NCBI GenBank assembly: GCA_018398815.1
Contig: CM031615.1
Span: forward strand, 58,714,534 to 58,737,033
DNA: 22,500 nucleotides
From: Conus ventricosus
Lineage: Eukaryota > Mollusca > Gastropoda > Neogastropoda > Conidae
Reading direction: 5' to 3'
Made by a program: the position numbers and the translations under genes. The notes beneath the pieces were generated by a model that was given only the letters and a program-made list of their open reading frames with translations, had not been told where the DNA came from and ran no database searches. Shown here one piece after another: positions 9,323-18,238 of the stretch (position 1 is the stretch's first letter; every line of letters starts with the position of its first letter).

Positions 9323-9808
9323 CGCGCGCGCACGCGAGCTCTTGCGCTCCTTCGTCCATCCCCCTTAATGGAGATATTATGTGACAGAAAATCTAATTCC
9401 CTTCCATTATTCAGATCTTTCAAATCAACAGTTCCACCGCATTTCCATTTCGTTGGAGAACGTCGCTACCTGCGATGATGTGGGACTTCGTTTGGTGAAA
9501 GAGTAAGAGTCATCTCCTTCAACATGATACGTGACAAAAATACGGTTTGATTTGGTTTCTCTCGAAAAGCAAACAGCTGCCTTGCTAAGTCACAGACGAA
9601 AGACGAACAGAACAAAGGAAACAGAGAAAGAGATGAAATAGTGCATCGGCGACTCTCCACCCGTGAAAAAAAAGGAGACAGGAAGAAAGGGGAAACGAAC
9701 CAAATAAATAAAGTAGAAGAAGAAAGAGGAAAAGGGGAGGAAAAAAAAGATGAGAAGATGGCCAACGGAAAGGAGCGAACAAAAGAACTGGGAGGAACTA
9801 ATGACCTG
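9323..9808. other. spacer, increasingly purine-rich to the right
   Basis: A short GCGC patch (ctgagcgcgcgcgcacgcg, 9318-9336) is followed by unremarkable sequence. From about 9600 the plus strand becomes A/G-rich and grades into the GA tract. Long frames spanning this boundary (up to 244 codons) are produced by the low-complexity sequence. Confidence 0.5.
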
Positions 9809-9920
9809 AGACAGAGACAGAGACAGAGAGAGAGAAGAGAGAGAGAGAGAGGAGGAGAGAGGAGAGAGGAGAGAGAGAGGGAGAGAGGGAGAGAGAGAGA
9901 GAGAAGGAGAGAGAGAGGGG

Positions 9921-9963
<43 letters not shown>

Positions 9964-10297
9964 AGAGGAGAGAGAGGGGAGGAGAGAGAGAGAGAGGGAG
10001 AGAGAGAGAGAGAGAGGGAGAGAGAGAGGGAGAGAGAGAGAGAGAGGGAGGAGAGGGAGAGAGAGGAGAGAGAGAGAGAGGGAGAGAGAGAGGGGGAGAG
10101 AGAGAGGGAGAGAGAGAGAGAGGAGGGAGGAGAGAGAGGGAGAGAGAGAGAGGGGGGTGAGAAAGAGGATGAGAGAGAGATGCAAATGGACAGAGACACA
10201 GAGAGAGGGGGGGGGGGTGAGAAAGAGGATGAGAAAGAGAGAGAGAGGGGAGAGGAGAGAGAGAGAGAGAGAGGAGAGAGAGAGGAGGGGGGGGGGG
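9809..10297 (+). repeat. about 490-bp (GA)n-like polypurine tract
   Basis: The stretch 9825-10157 is 333 bases of A and G without a single pyrimidine. After a short interruption with 'tgcaaatggacagagacaca' at 10181-10200, purine sequence continues to 10297. The 22-base segment gggggtgagaaagaggatga (and its continuation) occurs twice, at about 10153 and 10213, a 60-bp duplication. Tracts of this sort can form intramolecular triplex (H-DNA). Ser/Leu and Arg/Glu frames over it are artefacts. Confidence 0.95.
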
Positions 10298-10544
10298 TCT
10301 AGAATGTTTTACCATCGGACTGCTACCAACAAGCAGAACACACGTCAGAAGGGTTTAAGCATCTTCATAATGTGACGGGGCAGACAGATCATGTAACCAA
10401 GTAAGATTACACATTTACAAAGTATTATTATACTCCGTCTGCTGTCAGGGTCTACACAAATTATCATTATTCTCCGTCCGTACACATCAATCAACTGCCA
10501 GTAAGGACGTTATATTGGGAGGAGGTGAGGGAAAGAGGTGGTAG
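10298..10544. other. unique spacer
   Basis: Nothing recognised. A near-repeat 'ttatactccgtctg'/'ttattctccgtccg' at about 10428 and 10468 is the only internal structure. Confidence 0.5.
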
Positions 10545-10735
10545 GAGCACTACCGATGTCTGAATCTGAACAAAAACATCTGTACAGTGCCCGTCCAGAG
10601 TCGAACCTTCCTGTAGAGAAATATGGGTCACAGCTGAATGAAACACTAGGCAGAAGGGATTGGACTCAAACAGTAATTACCTGGATTGCTGCCAAGCTCG
10701 TCAAACAGCCTGCTAGGTCACCTGTCTGAAGGAAC
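10545..10735 (-). mobile_element. possible tRNA-derived SINE, degenerate
   Basis: On the minus strand a box A-like GGTGACCTAGCAGGCTG (near 10722) is followed by a box B-like GTTTGAGTCCAATCC (plus 10658-10672). A second box B-like GGTTCGACTCT lies further in (plus about 10597-10607). The order and spacing suit a tRNA-derived head, but both boxes are imperfect and I see neither tail nor target-site duplication. Confidence 0.35.
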
Positions 10736-10834
10736 CGTTTTCGTATGATGCTGTCCATCGTTTATAACCGTTTTTTCCCCCTCCGTCTCCTTCCTTCCTT
10801 CCTGGAGATTCTTTTTGCAAAGCCATTACATAAC

Positions 10835-10985
10835 AATATTAATATCATTATCATCATTATAGTCATAACAAGAAGAAGAAGAGTAGTAATGTTGGTGGTG
10901 GTGGTAGTAGTAGTAGTAATAATGTTAACGACTTTACATTCATCGTCGTCATTGTCATCATCATCATCAACATCATAATCATCTA
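10835..10985. repeat. mixed trinucleotide repeats (ATC, AAG, GGT/AGT)
   Basis: Short blocks of attatc, agaagaag, ggtggtggt, agtagtagt and catcatcatc run in succession. Similar weak triplet bias (ggcggcgacgac) continues around 11080-11100. Confidence 0.85.
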
Positions 10986-11500
<515 letters not shown>

Positions 11501-11569
11501 ACTGGAGGAAAGAGTGAGGGTGGAGGGGGAGGGCGAGGGAGTTGAGGGAAAGGGCACTGATATGCAAAT

Positions 11570-12049
11570 TGCGCCGAGACTATGAGAAGAGAGATGAAGA
11601 GAAAATGGACGAAATGGTACACTTGTCGTTAACAACAGAGGTCTGTATTGTTTTTTTAATCTGCTAACAGATGTCTGAGCCTCGAGAAGAGAGATGAACA
11701 GAAAATGACGAAATGGTACACTTGTCGATAACAACAGATGTCTGTATTGCTTTTTTTTAATCCGCTAAACAGATGTCTGAACCTCGAGAAGAGAGATGAA
11801 GAGAAAATGACGAAATGGTACACTTGTCGTTAACAACAGAGGTCTGTATGTTTTTTTAATCCGCTAAACAGATGTCTGAGCCTCGAGAAGAGAGATGAAC
11901 AGAAAATGACGAAATGGTACACTTGTCGATAACAACAGATGTCTGTATTGCTTTTTTTTAATCCGCTAAACAGATGTCTTAGCCTAGAGAAGAGAGACGA
12001 ACAGAAATTGACGAAATGGTACACTTGTAGTCAACAACGTAGGTCTGGT

Positions 12050-12085
<36 letters not shown>

Positions 12086-12320
12086 CCGCTAAACAGATAT
12101 CTGAAGCTCGAGAAGAAAGATGAATAGAAAAAGACGAAATGGTACACTTGTCGTCAACAACGTAGGTCTGTTTTCTTCTTGTTTTTTTTGTTTTTTTTAA
12201 TCCGCTAAACAGATGTCTGAGCCTCGAGAAGAGAGATGAATAGAAAATGACGTAATGATACACTTGTCGTCAACAACAGAGGTCTGTATTCTTTTTTTTA
12301 ATCCGCTAAACAGATGTCCT
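11570..12320. repeat. seven-copy tandem array, about 100-bp unit, with a 201-bp dimer pattern
   Basis: The word gaaatggtacacttgt recurs at 11611, 11710, 11812, 11911, 12013, 12136 and 12252 (last copy mutated), giving spacings of 99, 102, 99, 102, 123 and 116. Each unit holds a T run followed by 'aatccgctaaacagatgtctgagcctcgagaagagagatgaa'-type sequence in variant forms. Copies 1 and 3 carry 'gttaacaacagagg', copies 2 and 4 carry 'gataacaacagatg', so they alternate as a 201-bp dimer. T runs range from 7 to 31 bases (T31 at 12052-12082), which explains the longer spacing of later units. Repeated minus-strand frames reading VPFRHFLFISLL or similar are by-products of the repeat. Confidence 0.92.
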
Positions 12321-12745
12321 TTGCGGCTCAGTCCTTGTAGTATAAAAAAGGAACTGACATGACGAGTAAAAAAAAACAAATTAAGAAAACAACCTACGAC
12401 TTTCTGATCATACCTTTCTTTTCCCAGTTGGTGGAGAATAATAAGGCCAAAATACATCCCTCCGGTTGCGCTAGGTCCTCCCCACCCCTAGCATTAATGT
12501 CTATATCACAGTCATGCAGTTACATCATGTTACTTTAAAAAACTTCACTCATATTTTGTTTCGCAACTTTGACACTCATTTTACACCTATGCATTTCATT
12601 ACTGTCAACAACTCTGTATTCATCGGCTTGTTTCTGTCATGTGGTCCGTCAGTCTGGTTCGTCTCTGTTCCTTTCATCATCCGAGAAATAACTAAAAGTC
12701 TCAGACTAGTGAAAGAGTTCATTTGCTGTCACTCTCAAATCTGGA
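12321..12745. other. unique AT-rich spacer
   Basis: A plus-strand frame of 79 codons (12514-12753) and a minus frame of 86 codons are present, with no recognisable domain. No gene called. Confidence 0.45.
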
Positions 12746-12749
12746 GTCG

Positions 12750-12753
12750 ATAA

Positions 12754-12788
<35 letters not shown>

Positions 12789-12945
12789 ATAGATGAATGA
12801 ATGAATGAATGAATGAATGAATGAATGAATGAATGGATGAATGAATGAATGAATGAACACATAAATGAAATAAATAGACAAATGAATGAATAACTGAATG
12901 AATAAACCAATAAATGAAATAAAATGAAACAAAATGAAAAAGCAC
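12750..12945. repeat. compound tetranucleotide repeat (AATA)n-(GAAT)n
   Basis: About ten aata units (12752-12791) change to a GAAT series (12793-12860), then decay into imperfect AAATGAAT-type sequence. The Ile/His/Ser/Phe minus-strand frames are artefacts. Confidence 0.95.
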
Positions 12946-13035
12946 AGTTCCATCATTCTGACTGACAATGTTGTGTCACTTGTTAGCACGTGCATCGAGA
13001 CAGCGAGGCTGGAAGAGTTGAGTTGGGTTTTTTTT

Positions 13036-13260
13036 TCGTGGTAGTTAACTCCTATGCTGACTCCAGTCACACAGGTCCTAGTCCTTCGTATGAGACGCGT
13101 TTTAAATCGGGGTCCCCAGCATGGATCACAGGGAGATGAAAGATACGAGCGCTAGTGTCGTGTTCAAACGCATCCCCAAAGACGGAAGCACGGCCGTACG
13201 CGTTGAAATCTCACCGACGATGAATCTTGAGTTTTAGCTGATGAAGGAAGAAAAATGGTA
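13036..13260 (+). mobile_element. headless relative of the 5181-5592 SINE
   Basis: The ordered words 'agttaact', 'tgactcca', 'agtccttcgtatgagac', 'aaatcggggtcccc' and later 'cgcgttgaaatctcacc' match, with substitutions, 'agttaaca', 'tgactcca', 'agtccttcgaatgagac', 'aaatcgaggttccg' and 'cacgtaaaatccca' in the SINE at 5181-5592. No tRNA-like head precedes it, so it is 5'-truncated or belongs to a family sharing only the central domain. Confidence 0.6.
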
Positions 13261-13371
13261 AGGTAGGCCTACTGCATTCCTCTTTGACTAGTGAGTAGTT
13301 TCATTTATGTTGAGGTAGACAAATCGATGTACTTGCGACATAGAAGGAAATCGTCAGGCTCAGTTTATTTG

Positions 13372-13372
<1 letters not shown>

Positions 13373-13406
<34 letters not shown>

Positions 13407-13453
13407 GCGCACGCACTGACACACACATATGTGCGCATGCACGCGCGCACGCG

Positions 13454-13498
<45 letters not shown>
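13373..13498. repeat. (CA)n tract with CGCG interruptions
   Basis: CA dinucleotides with two GCGC-type blocks (13404-13415 and 13440-13457). All alternating purine-pyrimidine and therefore Z-DNA prone. Confidence 0.95.
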
Positions 13499-13501
<3 letters not shown>

Positions 13502-13937
13502 CAGAGCAGGTTACTAAGCACCCCAGTCAGCCCAGCGCGCGCGGTTAACACGTTGGTCAGGAGGCATCGGTCAAACCCTCACCCTTCATCCACTTGACCC
13601 CGCAAACTTGCACGTTGTGGCCTCGTGACTTAGCACATACGTCTGAGCGTGTATGGACTTGTCCACACGCAGAAATGCCTCCTCGGTGACCTTGAAACTG
13701 ATGACAGTATGCGTCGGGATTCCGGATTCATGATTGCTGGTTGAACGGTTCGCGGCCGAAGGACCAAGGGAAGGAACTTCTATAAATTTACAACCCAATC
13801 ATGAACAGTTGTCGCCCTGGTTATACTACCCGGTGTCAGCAACAGCCGCCGAAGGTCCTGCGAGTCGACCGAAATGATTGAACGGTTAAATCTGTGTGTA
13901 AAAAAGCATGGCAAGAGGGCAGCTGAGCTCTCTCTCT
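13499..13937. other. unique spacer
   Basis: A palindromic GC patch 'gcgcgcgc' is at about 13535. A minus-strand frame of 70 codons at 13586-13798 has ordinary composition but no recognised domain. No gene is called. Confidence 0.45.
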
Positions 13938-13958
13938 CCCCCCCCCCCCCCCCCCCCC
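13925..13958. repeat. (CT)n followed by C21
   Basis: A short CT tract (13929-13937) is followed by an uninterrupted run of 21 C (13938-13958). Confidence 0.9.
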
Positions 13959-14307
13959 TTGTGGGCACTGCCCATTTAAGTTGCTGTTGTTGAAAACTTG
14001 AGCTTTTCAACCGTAGGGTTTACTGCAGCTTGACCCAGATCCGTAAACGTTGGGCAGAAAGGAGGGCAGACTTGTATTTTCAAAACATCAAACCAGTTAT
14101 CACTGGTGGCGTTACATGCCGTCGAAGGCTGTGGAGGGCCACACTCAATTCTTCTTCTTTTTTTTTTTCTTCGTAAAAATGAATCAAATATGTTCGGGAC
14201 TTTTTTTTTAAAAGGTTGAACAAAACGATTCTGTCCGTGTAATGTGTCGGCTAATTTACACAAAGTTATGGGGCGTGTTGGCTGCCTGTCACGCGTCATA
14301 AACCGAC
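13959..14307. other. unique spacer with T runs
   Basis: Nothing recognised. T runs lie at 14157-14170 and 14200-14209. Confidence 0.45.
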
Positions 14308-14376
14308 ATGCGCGTGCGCGCTCGCGTGCGCGCGCGCACACACACACACACACGCGCGCGCGCGCACACACACACA
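14308..14376. repeat. alternating GC/CA repeat
   Basis: Blocks of GCGTGCGCGC alternate with (CA)n. The whole tract is Z-DNA-prone sequence. Confidence 0.92.
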
Positions 14377-15084
14377 CTCCTTTTTGGCAAAGACTAAGCC
14401 AGTTGGCAAATTTTACATACCCTTCCTTTCGGGAAAATTCATACACACACACATATTTGTGTATATATCACAAAACGAAACAAAACTATAAAAAAAAAAA
14501 TTAAAAAATCGCATGATATGCCGTTTCATACTTGAGAGTTGGGCTACTTTTCGTGCGAACGGAGGTGGATGTTGAACAGCTTGACTGCTTTCTCCCCTGC
14601 TGTTGGGATATTAAACCTTTCCCGCGGATACGCAGTAAACGATTTTTTTTTTTTTAAAGGCACAAAATTGATGACGGCTAGCTTGATATCATTCTAAACC
14701 ACAGAGTTAATGTCTGAGCCCGAGAGCACTTTTGACTTACACTCAAAACTGGAAAGAAACAGACGACAAAAGCAGCAGCCTTTTCATACCTCTCCACGGA
14801 AAGAGTTCGACCAATCAGGCCTTTGCCGTGCGTCCATGAAATCACGATTCTAGGACGAAGCATGACTTTACCGAGGCAGACGATGGGAATCACGTAGTTG
14901 TGTAGTCTTCACAGTATTGTGTCACAATTTAGAATTCAACTGTTTGACAGGATTAAAGAAAGAACATTATACTGCAGTATAACCACAGGACGCTGTAAAG
15001 GTGAGGTGAGTGTACGTAAGGAATTGAAGTAGTAGGATCTTATACAAACGTTGACTTGTGACAGTGCAAAGAAAATTTTGTTTG
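14377..15084. other. unique spacer
   Basis: No gene recognised. The minus frame of 71 codons at 14678-14893 has mixed composition but no domain I can name. A and T runs lie at 14490-14500 and 14643-14656. Confidence 0.45.
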
Positions 15085-15211
15085 TTGAAATGTGTGCGTG
15101 TGCTTGCGCGCGTATTGTGTGGTGTGTGTGCGTGCGTGCGTGCGAGCGTGCGTGCGTGTGAGTGTGTGTGTGTGTGTGTGTTGTGTGTGTGTGTGTGTGT
15201 GTGTGGTGTGT
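15085..15211. repeat. (GT)n tract with GCGT interruptions
   Basis: GT-rich alternating tract with repeated gcgtgcgt blocks. Confidence 0.93.
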
Positions 15212-15291
15212 TACAGACAAATCGAGTCCGATTAACAAGAAACCCTAACCCATGGGAAGGAAGTTTGGAAGTGTACTACAACGGACGGCGA

Positions 15292-15438
15292 GTCTCTCTC
15301 TCTCTCTCTCTCTCTCCTGTCTATCTGTCTCTGTCGGTTTATCTGTCTTGCCTGCCCCCCCCCCCCCTCCCTCCCTCCCCCATCTCGCTCTCTCTCTCTT
15401 TCTCTCTGTTATCTGTCTGCCTGCCTGGCCCCCTCCCC

Positions 15439-15470
<32 letters not shown>

Positions 15471-15484
15471 GTTTATCTGTCTGG
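15292..15484. repeat. (CT)n, C-run and CTGT/CTGC compound repeat
   Basis: Three CT blocks are separated by related 'tgtttatctgtctgcctgcc'-type words and C runs, so it looks like a duplicated compound microsatellite. It ends 13 bp before the retrotransposon LTR. Confidence 0.9.
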
Positions 15485-15497
15485 TCTGCCTGCCTAC

Positions 15498-16700
15498 TGT
15501 GACGTTTTTAATAAGACCCCATTCATAAATGATGGTTGAATGCTCAGCAAGAACGATAGACCGTAGTAGGAAAGTCAAGCTTTCGTCCACACCCTTCACT
15601 TTCTTTCTACAGATGGAAACAAGAGGTTTGATCTTTGACACAACAACTGAATTTAATTAAATGTGAATAAAGATGATGGTGATCTGCAATGAATATGTCG
15701 TATAGTTGCTTTGAGTGTTGATGTCCGTTTGTTCCCTATGAAATGAATCACACACAAAAGAAATTAATCATGCACATGTACTAATAACCACAAAGTCTCT
15801 GTCCTCCTCTTCACTTCTTGCAGTAGCACAAATATTAACTGTCCGCTCGTGCTACAGAATATCTTCCGGAGGACACACACAGGTTATAGTCATACACAGG
15901 ATATAATATATGTATAGAAAAATGTCTGAGTGTGTTCTGGCGTGCTTTGATGTGGAGGGATGTGTTTATGAAATTTGCCACTCAGCTTCAGGGAATCGTG
16001 TAACGTTCCGGAGTTCCGCTGGCGTTCACGGCTTTCTCCCAGATCCCGGCAAGGTCGACACACCAGCCTGTTCCTCCCGACGAAGGATGTAGCGGGATAA
16101 GATGTGTGCCGAAGAAGGATGAAGTGGAAAAGCAGGAGTGGTAGTAGAACAGGAACAGGAATATAGAACAGAACCGGATAGGACCTCAACATAGACTTCT
16201 TGACTACAGCTACGGACTCGCCCACGGAACGATGAGACTCGTTCAGACTCTCCCCGAAAAAAGTTGTGGGTGTCGTCCTATGCCTGTAGTGTCCTTCAGT
16301 CTGGCCTAGACTGATGTCTTCAAAAGGTTTCTTGCTCTCGAATAGTTAGACCTTTTCTACGGAGCCAATTCAACGACGTCCGGGCTGTCCAAGATGGTAG
16401 ATGCAACGGTTACTATTTACTGCACATGCGCGGACGGAGAAACCACTGACACTTGGACGGTCGCGATTGGTCAGTACGACGGTTTCCATACCCTACGATT
16501 GTAAATTATTTTATTATTAATACAAATGCAAGTCTGCATGACGCTTGGAATTATAAACGTACTGCCGTAAAGCAAAAACTAACAATTATTTTGTCGTTTG
16601 GACATAGAAATATTAAGCAAGCGCAGAGCGAATAGACGTCATGTATCGATTGCGTCATTTTCTTAATGAAAATGAGCCGAGCTTATGAATGAATGTCACA
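15498..16700 (-). repeat. 3' LTR of the retrotransposon, 1203 bp, complete
   Basis: In element sense it runs from 16700 to 15498, starting TGTGACATTC and ending AAACGTCACA, so the ends form the inverted repeat TGTGAC/GTCACA with canonical TG...CA termini. The inner end is set by the polypurine tract beside it. An AATAAA occurs in the sense strand at 16515-16510, and a near-CRE word (ATGACGTCT) at 16642-16634; both are only candidate signals. The antisense frame at 15910-16092 and the sense frame at 15890-16225 are not preserved intact in the second LTR, so they are not genes. Confidence 0.9.
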
Positions 16701-16704
16701 AATA

Positions 16705-16714
16705 CCCCCTTCTT
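16705..16714 (-). promoter_or_regulatory. polypurine tract (plus-strand DNA primer)
   Basis: In element sense this reads AAGAAGGGGG, four bases upstream of the TGTGACA that starts the 3' LTR. RNase H-resistant purine runs in this place prime plus-strand DNA in LTR retrotransposons. Position and composition both fit. Confidence 0.75.
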
Positions 16715-16908
16715 AGCGAAAAATCCTATTTAAGCAAAACACTAAGAAAAGTGACAGTCCATTAGTAAGTCGAATACAGTAATATGCCATCAAACCTCAT
16801 AAATAACATCGATGCAGGATCAAATAATCAAATTATACACAACTCTTCTGCATTTCTCAATATATACATTTGCGGGATTCCAGAGTGCTTCACTCTTCAA
16901 CAGCTGTA
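16715..16908 (-). other. non-coding remnant between the reverse transcriptase fragment and polypurine tract
   Basis: About 190 bp of AT-rich sequence follow the stop of the pol frame. In a complete element the rest of reverse transcriptase and RNase H would lie upstream of this, so a deletion boundary falls close to 16909. Confidence 0.6.
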
Positions 16909-17733
16909 CTACAGCTCATGTAGTCTCTTGAGTACAGCATTGATTGCCTTAACATGTTCCTCCCAAGTCTCGGAAGCGATCAAAATGTCATCAATAAAGT
17001 TGTGGACATCTTTTGATTTTATGTCACTCAACAATTTCCTCATCATCCTTGTGAACACGGCACTTGCGTTTCTCATGCCAGGGCATACGTTTGCACTGAT
17101 ATTGTCATGACGATGAACAATGTTTCCCAGCTCTGCCTTCCGTTCCCTGGATAGCTGTGGTCCACATATGACATTGCTGGAGTCCTCGGTTCTCTTCAAA
17201 GGTATGAGTGGTATATGGTCAGTCAGATACTCTTCATGATCCTCCTCCTGCATAACAACTGCGACGTACTCTTGTTGTTTCAATCCTTCTCTTTCGAAGT
17301 ATTCTTTGAGGAGATTGATGTGATATGTCTTCTCCTTGCCGTTGATCTCAATCTTGTAATCGACTGGATTCACCCTTCTGGAAATGGTGTACGGTCCTTT
17401 CCAGGTTAATTGGAGCTTGTTGTGTTTCTGTGGAAGTAGCACTAGTACTCTGTTTCCAGGAATGAGATGTCTCATTTTCGTTTTCCTATTGTAGTACTTC
17501 GCTTGTCGTCCGGCAGCCTTGTCTAGATTGTCACGAGCTATCTTGCATGTTTCCTCAATCCTCTCCTTCAGATCAATGACATATTCCGCTGTTGTTCTGA
17601 CGTCTGTTTCTAGCTCCTCGTCTGTCCATATTTGTTTCAAGACCTGCATTGGTCCACGCACATGTCTCCCATATAGTAGTTCAAATGGTGAGAACTTGAG
17701 TGATTCTTGTGGTGCTTCCCTGTAAGCAAACAA
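16909..17733 (-). CDS. pol segment: integrase C-terminal half (GPY/F) joined to a reverse transcriptase fragment
   Basis: The 274-codon frame begins in the integrase after the catalytic core (FAYREAPQESL, FELLYGRHVRGP). It continues through a helical linker and a GPY/F module (WKGPY at residues 111-115, YHINLLKEYF at 137-146). Residues about 180-218 resemble the linker and N-terminal start of reverse transcriptase. At about residue 219 (near 17079) the protein jumps straight to MRNASAVFTRMM and FIDDIL (246-251), the segment around the second catalytic motif. The intervening fingers and palm, including the first catalytic aspartate, are missing. Translation stops at 16909 shortly after the motif. 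The true integrase frame also extends upstream of 17733 to about 17780, where it is shifted relative to the core. Integrase function in DNA joining is known for the family; this product cannot polymerise DNA. Confidence 0.85.
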   Translation of the reverse strand: MFAYREAPQESLKFSPFELLYGRHVRGPMQVLKQIWTDEELETDVRTTAEYVIDLKERIEETCKIARDNLDKAAGRQAKYYNRKTKMRHLIPGNRVLVLLPQKHNKLQLTWKGPYTISRRVNPVDYKIEINGKEKTYHINLLKEYFEREGLKQQEYVAVVMQEEDHEEYLTDHIPLIPLKRTEDSSNVICGPQLSRERKAELGNIVHRHDNISANVCPGMRNASAVFTRMMRKLLSDIKSKDVHNFIDDILIASETWEEHVKAINAVLKRLHEL

Positions 17734-17771
17734 TACTGCAGGAAGAAATCTGTCCCATTCTTTGGGTTGAT

Positions 17772-18110
17772 CTAAACAAAGTTTTTCAACATGACCTTCA
17801 GCGTGCCATTGAATCTTTCCACTAGTCCGTTGGTCTGAGCGTGGTATGGCGTTGTGGTGATACCTTTGATGTTCAAGAGTCTGTTGACCTCTTGCATTGT
17901 CCCAGAAAGAAATTGACTACCTCTGTCCGTGAGAATTTGTGTTGGTATTCCCACTCGCGTCCAGATTTCCCACAAAGCTTCAGCCACTGCTTCTGTGTTG
18001 ATGTTACGGAGTGCTGTTGCTTCTGCGTAACGCGTAGCATAATCGATGACGGTGAGAATGTATCTCTTCCCTGATGATGACATGGGGTTGATGGGTCCGA
18101 TGATGTCCAC
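17772..18110 (-). CDS. pol segment: integrase catalytic core, DD35E
   Basis: The frame opens at VDIIGP and contains all three catalytic acidic residues of the retroviral-type integrase: D2, D62 (LTDRGSQF) and E98 (NGLVERFNG), with exactly 35 residues between D62 and E98. TTPYHAQTNG is the usual motif before the glutamate. The core is therefore intact. The frame ends at 17772 after KVMLKNFV. The neighbouring frame carries the expected continuation (KLCLDQPKEWDRF), so one base appears to be missing in the A5 run near 17780. It is probably one pol polyprotein with the flanking segments, not a separate gene. Confidence 0.88.
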   Translation of the reverse strand: MDIIGPINPMSSSGKRYILTVIDYATRYAEATALRNINTEAVAEALWEIWTRVGIPTQILTDRGSQFLSGTMQEVNRLLNIKGITTTPYHAQTNGLVERFNGTLKVMLKNFV

Positions 18111-18238
18111 TGCAACACGATCGACGGTATTTCGATCAGCGGCATCCTCTGAACTGGCGCTTTCCTAATACAATTTCTACCGATACATCTCTGACACGTA
18201 TCGCATGACGCACAATATCTTTTGACGTCACCTTCCAC
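17873..18238 (-). CDS. pol segment: integrase zinc-binding CxxC half and linker
   Basis: Only the first 38 or so codons (18238 to about 18127) are meaningful: they hold YCASCDTCQRC, the cysteine half of the HHCC zinc-binding domain, and the linker KAPVQRMPLIEIP. The two histidines lie upstream in another frame (the 18136-19317 segment), and the catalytic core lies downstream in a third frame. Frame changes therefore flank this piece at about 18265 and 18130. The rest of the frame to 17873 is out-of-frame reading of the core. Confidence 0.75.
   Translation of the reverse strand: MEGDVKRYCASCDTCQRCIGRNCIRKAPVQRMPLIEIPSIVLQWTSSDPSTPCHHQGRDTFSPSSIMLRVTQKQQHSVTSTQKQWLKLCGKSGREWEYQHKFSRTEVVNFFLGQCKRSTDS

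Noticed and set aside
9466..10375. Open frames of 239-244 codons, Ser/Leu-rich or Arg/Glu-rich
   Set aside because: They arise from the GA/CT polypurine tract read in several frames at once, with no domain outside the repeat.
11570..12320. CRISPR-like array of regularly spaced repeats
   Set aside because: Units are contiguous and similar throughout, without unique spacers, and the context is eukaryotic. It is a tandem repeat.
13533..13580. Possible tRNA-like head near 'ggttaacacgttggtcaggag'
   Set aside because: Only a weak box A-like match; no box B, tail or target-site duplication found.
15890..16225. 111-codon ORF in the LTR (minus strand) as an extra retroviral gene
   Set aside because: The corresponding frame in the other LTR diverges after the first nine residues because of indels, so it is not conserved coding sequence.
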